Of a stretch of 9,460 nucleotides of DNA, positions 4,691 to 9,460 are shown in pieces. The first letter of the stretch is position 1; every line of letters starts with the position of its first letter. The notes under the pieces are model-generated. The model did no database searches. It saw only the letters and a program-made list of their open reading frames with translations, and was not told the DNA's origin. The stretch lies in NCBI GenBank assembly GCA_902494465.1, contig CABUTH010000065.1:1-9460 (forward strand). Reading direction: 5' to 3'. The position numbers and the translations under genes are program-made. The stretch is from an uncultured Collinsella sp. (GTDB lineage: Bacteria; Actinomycetota; Coriobacteriia; Coriobacteriales; Coriobacteriaceae).

Positions 4691-7468
4691 CTATTTACGA
4701 CCAAATTTAATCTTGATGGCACGCTTTAGAGCGTACTTGCCGAGGCTTGGGAGCTTTTGCTCGTATTTGACCATCGTGGAGCACTCGGGGCGGTCGCGAT
4801 CCAGATGGATGGCGTCGAACGCGCACTTGGTGGTGCACAGGCCGCAGCCGATGCACTTGTTGGGGTCGACGATCGAGGCACCGCAACCCAGGCAACGGGC
4901 GGTCTCGGCGCGCACCTGCTCTTCGGTAAAGGTCTCGACGTACTCGCTAAACGGCGCAGCCTTCTCGCGCTCGCGGTCCACGTGGGCAACCTCGCGGCTC
5001 GCGTTGTCGTAGCTCTCGAGCACAACGTCGTCGCGGTCGAGCGCGGTGTAGCGGCGCTGATTGCGGCCGATGGTGAGCGTGGAGCCCGGCTGCACAAAGC
5101 GATGGATGGACACCGCGGCCTCGTGGCCGGCGGCGATAGCGTCGATGGCAAAGCTGGGGCCAGTGTAGACGTCACCACCCACAAAGATGTCGGGTTCGGC
5201 GGTCTGGTAAGTCTGGGGATCGGCAAGGGCGCCCTGGCCGCGGCCGAGCTCCACCTTGGAGCCAGCCAGCAGGTCGCCCCACACAATGGACTGGCCAATC
5301 GACATGACGACACGGTCGGCATCGACACGGCGCAGATCGTTCTCGTCATACTCGGGCGCAAACCGGCCCTCGTCGTCAAAGACACGCGTGCAGCGCTTGA
5401 AGGTGATACCGCACACACGACCGGCCTCGTCCAGGTGAACCTCCTTGGGGCCCCAGCCGCAGCTGATGTGGGCGCCGTCCTCGATGGCCTCGCGACGCTC
5501 TTCCTCGCTGGCGGGCATCTGCGCCTCGCTCTCCAGGCAGAACATCTCAACGTGCTCGGAACCCAGACGGCAGGCGTTGCGCGCGACATCGATAGCCACG
5601 TTGCCGCCGCCCACCACAATGGTGCGGCCGGACAGGGTATCGATCTTGCCGCTGTTAACCTCGCGAAGGAAGTCGACGGCCACGGTCACGTCCTCGGTAT
5701 CCTCGCCCGGAATGCCGGCAAGGCGGCCACCCTGGCAGCCAATGGCAACGTAGAAGGCCTTAAAGCCCTGCGCGCGCAGCTCGTCGAGCGTCACGTCGCG
5801 ACCGACTTCCACGCCATAACGGAACTCGGCACCCATCAGGCGAATGACCTCGACCTCGGCCTCGATAACATCCTTCTGCAGCTTAAAGCTGGGAATGCCG
5901 TAGGTGAGCATGCCGCCCGGGCGCTCGTTTTTCTCGAAGACGACGGGCTTGTAGCCCTTCTCGGCCAGATAGAAAGCGCAGGACAGGCCGGCCGGACCGG
6001 CACCGATGATGGCGATCTTCTGATCAAAGCCGCCAGCGCGCGTCGGCGTCACCACGGGCGGGACGTAGCGGGTCGCGGCATCCAGATCGCGCTGGGCGAT
6101 GAACTTCTTGACCTCGTCGATGGCCACGGCGGCGTCCACACGGCCGCGGGTGCAGGCGTCCTCGCAGCGGCGGTTGCACACACGGCCGCAGATAGCGGGC
6201 AGCGGGTTCTCGCGCTTAATGAGTGCCAGCGCCTCGTCATAGCGACCCTGAGCCGCGAGCTTCAAATAGCCCTGAACGGCAACGTGCGCGGGGCAGGCCG
6301 TCTTGCAGGGAGCGGTGCCGGACTCATGCGTCTCGATGCGGTTGTCGTTGCGGTAGTTGGGCGACCACTTGGTGTGGTCCCACTTGGTGGCATCGGGCAG
6401 CTCCTGGCGCGGATACTCGGGCACCTGTCCGCCGGCCTTTTTGCTGCAGAGCTTCTGGCCCAGCTTGGCGGCGCCGGCCGGACACACCTCGACGCAGCGA
6501 CCGCAGGCCACGCACTTGTCCTTCTCGACCTTAGCGACATAGGCCGAGCGCGACAGGTTGGGCGTGTTGAACAGCTGCGAGGTGCGCAGGGCGTAGCACA
6601 CGTTGACGTTGCAGTTGCAGATGGCGAAGATCTTGTTCTCGCCGTCGATATTAGTGATCTGGTGCACAAAGCCGTTGTCCTCGGCCTGGCGCAAGATGTC
6701 GTAAACCTCGTCGCGGGTCACGTAATGCCCGCGGTCGGTCTCAACCACGTAGTCGGCCATATCGCCCACGGCGATGCACCAATCGGCCGGGTCGTCGGCG
6801 CAGCCCTCACCCATCACGCGACGGCTCGCGCGGCAGCTGCAGGTGCTGGCGGCATATTTGCCATCGTATTTGTCGAGCCAATGCTCGATATGCTCGATCG
6901 GCACCGAGGTGCTCGCGGCGTCGATGGCCTTCTCGACCGGAATGACGTGCATGCCGATGCCGGCGCCTCCGGGCGGCACCATCGGCGTGGCCTTGGACAG
7001 CGGTCCCTTGGACGCCTGCTCAAAGAACTTGGCATAGACCGGGTGCTCCTCGAGCTGGCTCACGCGCATGTTGAGGAACTCGGCGGAACCCGGCACCAGC
7101 ATGGGCAGGACCCACTGCTTGGCGCGCTCGGGGTTTTCCCAGTTGTACTCGAGCAGGCCCGTGTAGCTCATGTCGTCGAGCATCTTCTCGATATCGGCCT
7201 CGGGCATGCCGGTGAGCCTGATCATCTCGGGCAGCGTGTAGGGACGGCGCATCTTCATCTTGCAGAGCACCTCGGCCTGCTCGTCGGTCGCGGCCTCGGC
7301 AAACGACCAGTACTCGTAGCCCAGCAGCTCGCCGCGGTGCAACAGGCGGTTGGTGCAGTGCTCGCACAGTTTGACGATGGCCTCGCGCGGATGCTCCGGC
7401 AGCGGCGGTACAAACTCCGCGCCGATATCGGGCTCGGTGTAGCTAATCCCCGGTCCGTTGAGAATCAT
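4691..7468 (-). CDS. Multidomain iron-sulfur flavoprotein, GltD/DPD-type NAD(P) oxidoreductase fusion
   Basis: Predicted cytoplasmic protein of 925 residues. Residues 1-300 are a cysteine-rich module with a winged-helix-like stretch (about 65-110), a CSC pair (210/212), Cys223, Cys231 and a CNCNVNVC cluster (284-291). A ferredoxin motif follows: Cys319, 322, 325, 329. Residues 388-460 resemble the helical iron-sulfur domain of glutamate synthase small subunit and dihydropyrimidine dehydrogenase (Cys388, 392, 427, 431, 435, 439). Residues 485-795 are the flavin module: FAD motif GAGPAG (489-494), NAD(P) motif GGGNVA (620-625) and the FAD-closing VGGDVYTGPSFAIDAI (763-778). The C-terminus has CLGC (859-862) and CIGCGLCTTKC (872-882). 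It should move electrons between NAD(P)H, FAD and several [4Fe-4S] clusters; the partner or substrate is unknown. No glutaminase or synthase (GltB) domain is present, so glutamate synthase is unlikely despite the similarity. The ATG at 7468 has AAGGG six bases upstream; an ATG 33 codons earlier adds Arg-rich sequence and runs into the operator region. Confidence 0.88.
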   Translation of the reverse strand: MILNGPGISYTEPDIGAEFVPPLPEHPREAIVKLCEHCTNRLLHRGELLGYEYWSFAEAATDEQAEVLCKMKMRRPYTLPEMIRLTGMPEADIEKMLDDMSYTGLLEYNWENPERAKQWVLPMLVPGSAEFLNMRVSQLEEHPVYAKFFEQASKGPLSKATPMVPPGGAGIGMHVIPVEKAIDAASTSVPIEHIEHWLDKYDGKYAASTCSCRASRRVMGEGCADDPADWCIAVGDMADYVVETDRGHYVTRDEVYDILRQAEDNGFVHQITNIDGENKIFAICNCNVNVCYALRTSQLFNTPNLSRSAYVAKVEKDKCVACGRCVEVCPAGAAKLGQKLCSKKAGGQVPEYPRQELPDATKWDHTKWSPNYRNDNRIETHESGTAPCKTACPAHVAVQGYLKLAAQGRYDEALALIKRENPLPAICGRVCNRRCEDACTRGRVDAAVAIDEVKKFIAQRDLDAATRYVPPVVTPTRAGGFDQKIAIIGAGPAGLSCAFYLAEKGYKPVVFEKNERPGGMLTYGIPSFKLQKDVIEAEVEVIRLMGAEFRYGVEVGRDVTLDELRAQGFKAFYVAIGCQGGRLAGIPGEDTEDVTVAVDFLREVNSGKIDTLSGRTIVVGGGNVAIDVARNACRLGSEHVEMFCLESEAQMPASEEERREAIEDGAHISCGWGPKEVHLDEAGRVCGITFKRCTRVFDDEGRFAPEYDENDLRRVDADRVVMSIGQSIVWGDLLAGSKVELGRGQGALADPQTYQTAEPDIFVGGDVYTGPSFAIDAIAAGHEAAVSIHRFVQPGSTLTIGRNQRRYTALDRDDVVLESYDNASREVAHVDREREKAAPFSEYVETFTEEQVRAETARCLGCGASIVDPNKCIGCGLCTTKCAFDAIHLDRDRPECSTMVKYEQKLPSLGKYALKRAIKIKFGRK

Positions 7469-7560
7469 GGTTGTCCCTTCTCTTGCCACAGCCCGGCGAG
7501 GCCGCGGCACCCCTCTTTTTTGCAGGCCGGGCATGCTCCCATGCCGTTCACCTGCCATTG

Positions 7561-7575
7561 TTGACATTGTGTCAA
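7561..7575. promoter_or_regulatory. Palindromic operator 1
   Basis: TTGACATTGTGTCAA is a perfect inverted repeat, TTGACA-TTG-TGTCAA. It lies 93 bp upstream of the flavoprotein start and 82 bp upstream of the TetR start. It shares the TTGAC-N5-GTCAA form with operator 2, centre to centre 23 bp. Likely binding site of the adjacent TetR protein, by position and symmetry. Confidence 0.65.
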
Positions 7576-7583
7576 AAATAGTA

Positions 7584-7598
7584 TTGACGAACCGTCAA
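7584..7598. promoter_or_regulatory. Palindromic operator 2
   Basis: TTGACGAACCGTCAA is a perfect inverted repeat, TTGACG-AAC-CGTCAA, the second member of the pair. Its centre is 23 bp from that of operator 1, about two helical turns, allowing two dimers on nearly the same DNA face. It lies 59 bp before the TetR start codon, so autoregulation is likely. Confidence 0.65.
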
Positions 7599-7656
7599 CA
7601 ATATTCAAGACTGTTAGGCGAACGGTCAGGCAAAAGAGGATGAAAGGCGGCAAAAC

Positions 7657-8319
7657 ATGGGCAACAACGCAGCAGATACCTCTGTGGTCGATGCCGCCCC
7701 CGTATCCGATAGCGCGGCAAAGCGCTTGACGGGCGACGAACGCCGTCGCGAGATCCTCGCCGCCGTGCGCACCGTAAGCTCCGAGCTGGGCGTGTCCCAC
7801 CTATCGGTATCGGCCGTAACCAAGCGAGCCGGCTGCACGCGCTCGCTGTTCTACCACTACTTCGCCGACATGGACGCCGCCGTCACCGCCGTCATGGACG
7901 AGGCAATCGACGGTTTTATCTCCGAGCTCGAGCAGTGGAATGCCAACCGCACCGTCGGCGATATCGAGGGCGCACTCGACACCGTCGCCCCGCTCTTTAA
8001 GCGCCTGGTCGCCAGCGGCCACGAGCTGCCGAGTACGCTCACCTCCAGCAGCGGCGCGCTCTACGGCGGCTTTCTGCACAACGTGGTCCAACGCGTGGCG
8101 CAGTATATCTGCGACACCACCGTGGTGGATTTTGTCGCCCATCATGAGCTACGCATCGACCATGTCTACGAGACGTTCTACACCCTCATCATGGGTCTTT
8201 TGATGTATATCCGCACGCACCCCGATGTGCCCGACGAGACGGTCAAGGAAATCATCGCCTCGACGCTCCACATCGAGGGCTACACCGCCAAGTATCCGGA
8301 GCGCAAGCCCCAGAACTGA
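7657..8319 (+). CDS. TetR/AcrR-family transcriptional regulator
   Basis: Predicted cytoplasmic protein of 220 residues, normal for the family. The N-terminal DNA-binding domain covers about residues 28-75 (RRREILAAVRTVSSELGVSH...), with the recognition helix around CTRSLFYHYFADMDAAV (60-76), the characteristic TetR pattern. The C-terminal helical domain (about 80-210) would bind a ligand and form the dimer; its ligand cannot be inferred. A polar 25-residue extension precedes the helix-turn-helix. The ATG at 7657 is preceded by AAAGG with nine bases of spacing. It is transcribed away from the flavoprotein gene and leads directly into the membrane-protein gene 63 bp downstream. The two palindromes in the divergent region are its probable targets, so it likely controls itself, the membrane protein and the flavoprotein gene. 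Confidence 0.9.
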   Translation: MGNNAADTSVVDAAPVSDSAAKRLTGDERRREILAAVRTVSSELGVSHLSVSAVTKRAGCTRSLFYHYFADMDAAVTAVMDEAIDGFISELEQWNANRTVGDIEGALDTVAPLFKRLVASGHELPSTLTSSSGALYGGFLHNVVQRVAQYICDTTVVDFVAHHELRIDHVYETFYTLIMGLLMYIRTHPDVPDETVKEIIASTLHIEGYTAKYPERKPQN

Positions 8320-8382
8320 CGACATTTGGCCAAACTGCCCGCGATCAGAAGAGGGGCCGCGGGCGTGTGAAAGGAGAGCAGC

Positions 8383-9390
8383 ATGCTGTTCGATGTTTGG
8401 GGTAGCGATACCCTTATCCACTGGGCCGGCTGGGCCATGGTCTTTATTGGCCTGATCGTGCTCAACGAGGTCGGCCGCCGCACCAAGCTGGGCGCAGCAA
8501 TCATCTTTGGCGTGGCTCCGCTGGCCATGACCATCTACTGCGTCGCCATCGCCATCGGCGTCTCACAGGGCGCCGAGTGGGCGCTCACCAACCCCACCCA
8601 TGTGTACCAGAACAGCTGGTTCCACTACGCCAAGGTGTACGCGGCGCTGGCCGGTTGCTGGGGCTTCATTGCCATTAAGTACCAGTGGGGCAAGATCGGC
8701 AAGGCGCATTGGTTCCGCGCGTGGCCGTTTGTGATCGTCGCCATCAACATCATGATCGCCGTCGTGTCCGACTTCGAGAGCGCCTATCACTTCTTTGTCC
8801 TGGGCCAGTCCACCTGGGTCACCTCCGAGGGTGCCACGCAGCTTGCCGGCTGGAACAACGTGTTCAACGGCATCGCCGGTCTCATCAACATCTTCTGCAT
8901 GACCGGTTGGTGGAGCGTCTACGCCTCCGAGGATCAGACCGACATGTTGTGGCCCGACATGACTTGGGTCTACATCATCGCCTACGATATCTGGAACTTC
9001 TGCTACACCTACAACTGCCTGCCCACCCACTCCTGGTTCTGCGGCTTTGCGCTGCTGCTGGCGCCCACCGTCGCCGCCTTTATCTGGAACAAGGGCGGCT
9101 GGATTCAGAACCGCGCCTTTACGCTTGCTATTTGGTGCATGTTTGCCCAGGTGTTCCCGTACTTCCAGGAGGAGTCCATCTTTGTGACCCACTCCACGCT
9201 CGACCCCGGCGCCGCCACCGCGGTCTCGGTCGCCGCGCTGGTCGCCAACGTTGCCGCGATCATCTACATCGCCTACCGTGCCAAGAAGCTCGGCCGCAAT
9301 CCCTACAAGCAGGATGTCTTTGAGGGCACCAGCGATTGGGAGAAGGCCACCGCTCGCCGCGCCAAGGTTGATTACGCGCACGCTGAGTAA
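8383..9390 (+). CDS. Polytopic membrane protein, DUF5692-like
   Basis: Predicted integral membrane protein of 335 residues with about eight or nine hydrophobic segments (roughly 11-28, 37-60, 84-99, 112-130, 160-178, 194-210, 219-236, 245-260, 280-298) and a charged cytoplasmic-type tail (299-335). It is unusually rich in Trp, Tyr and Phe, with many conserved-looking residues in membrane segments such as WAGWAMVFIGLIVLNEVGRR (14-33), YDIWNFCYTYNCLPTHSWFC (201-220) and FAQVFPYFQEESIF (254-267). From memory it resembles the uncharacterised DUF5692 family; no biochemical function is known to me. The buried His, Glu and Cys residues could bind a cofactor or metal, but this is speculation. The ATG at 8383 has AAGGAG six bases upstream. 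It follows tetR by 63 bp on the same strand and is probably co-transcribed, making a TetR-controlled membrane function paired with the divergent flavo-iron-sulfur protein. Confidence 0.75.
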   Translation: MLFDVWGSDTLIHWAGWAMVFIGLIVLNEVGRRTKLGAAIIFGVAPLAMTIYCVAIAIGVSQGAEWALTNPTHVYQNSWFHYAKVYAALAGCWGFIAIKYQWGKIGKAHWFRAWPFVIVAINIMIAVVSDFESAYHFFVLGQSTWVTSEGATQLAGWNNVFNGIAGLINIFCMTGWWSVYASEDQTDMLWPDMTWVYIIAYDIWNFCYTYNCLPTHSWFCGFALLLAPTVAAFIWNKGGWIQNRAFTLAIWCMFAQVFPYFQEESIFVTHSTLDPGAATAVSVAALVANVAAIIYIAYRAKKLGRNPYKQDVFEGTSDWEKATARRAKVDYAHAE

Positions 9391-9405
9391 CATGCTGGTC
9401 GCTGT

Positions 9406-9440
9406 TGGCACTTGGGCATAGGCCCGCCCGCCAGGCTTTT
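9406..9440 (+). terminator. Possible terminator after the membrane-protein gene
   Basis: Fifteen bases beyond the stop codon, TGGC (9406-9409) can pair with GCCA (9430-9433) and GGGC (9414-9417) with GCCC (9426-9429), leaving a four-base bulge, followed shortly by TTTT (9437-9440). The stem is interrupted, so the call is weak. The rest of the right edge (9391-9460) shows no gene. Confidence 0.3.
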
Positions 9441-9460
9441 CAATCCAATGTCTCGCAGAG

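Larger units (their letters stand above)
7469..7656. promoter_or_regulatory. Divergent control region between the flavoprotein gene and tetR
   Basis: This 188-bp gap serves two divergent transcripts. It holds two matching 15-bp palindromes (7561-7575 and 7584-7598), described separately. The TTGAC arms resemble -35 hexamers on both strands, but no good -10 sits at 16-18 bases from them, so I do not assign exact promoters. A shorter imperfect dyad, CTG...CAG around 7611-7629, may be a third weak site. Confidence 0.5.

Noticed and set aside
4691..7468. Annotation as glutamate synthase small subunit
   Set aside because: The flavin core is GltD-like, but the chain is about twice as long, carries extra iron-sulfur modules, and no gltB gene is beside it.
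4757..7564. Long plus-strand open frame opposite the flavo-iron-sulfur gene
   Set aside because: The minus strand has recognisable cofactor motifs along its whole length; the plus frame is a low-complexity antisense frame with no start signal.
8563..9411. Minus-strand open frame opposite the membrane protein
   Set aside because: Gly/Asp/Val-rich antisense translation; the plus strand has a good Shine-Dalgarno and coherent membrane segments.

Overview
The window looks like chromosomal DNA of a GC-rich, fermentative gut actinobacterium of the Coriobacteriia, most likely Collinsella or a close relative. This is inferred from codon use, the mannose-PTS gene order with a DUF956 gene, and the coriobacterial look of the iron-sulfur flavoprotein and the membrane protein at the right end. 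The sequence alone does not prove the genus.

Layout, left to right. Positions 1-241 hold a complete tRNA-Arg(CCU) gene on the minus strand. Beyond its 3' end lies a 58-bp direct repeat of the gene's 3' end and downstream hairpin, plus an inverted partial copy of its 3' half; this looks like an integration scar or local duplication. Positions 322-520 hold a non-coding array of seven 15-bp, nearly palindromic units (consensus GGGAAACTGTGTCCC) in strictly alternating orientation with alternating 33 and 28-29 bp centre spacing. This is the least explained feature of the window. Positions 546-3828, minus strand, are a mannose-family phosphotransferase operon transcribed in the order EIIAB, EIIC, EIID, DUF956, with a hairpin terminator between EIID and DUF956. 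A 337-bp AT-richer intergenic region lies upstream of EIIAB and contains a perfect TATAAT and two copies of TTTGTTTAAAC.

Positions 4166-7468, minus strand, carry hypA (nickel delivery for hydrogenase or urease maturation, TTG start) downstream of a 925-residue fusion protein. The fusion joins a cysteine-rich N-terminal module, a ferredoxin module, a GltD/DPD-type FAD-NAD(P) oxidoreductase and a C-terminal ferredoxin-like module. A 188-bp divergent control region with two matching 15-bp palindromes (TTGAC-N5-GTCAA) separates it from a plus-strand pair: a TetR-family regulator and a 335-residue polytopic membrane protein that resembles the DUF5692 family.

How the parts may work together. The PTS genes form one sugar-uptake system: EIIA and EIIB pass phosphate from HPr, and IIC/IID move and phosphorylate the sugar. 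At the right end, the paired palindromes suggest that the TetR protein controls itself, the membrane protein and the divergent flavo-iron-sulfur protein as one regulon. The electron donor or acceptor and the ligand cannot be read from the sequence.
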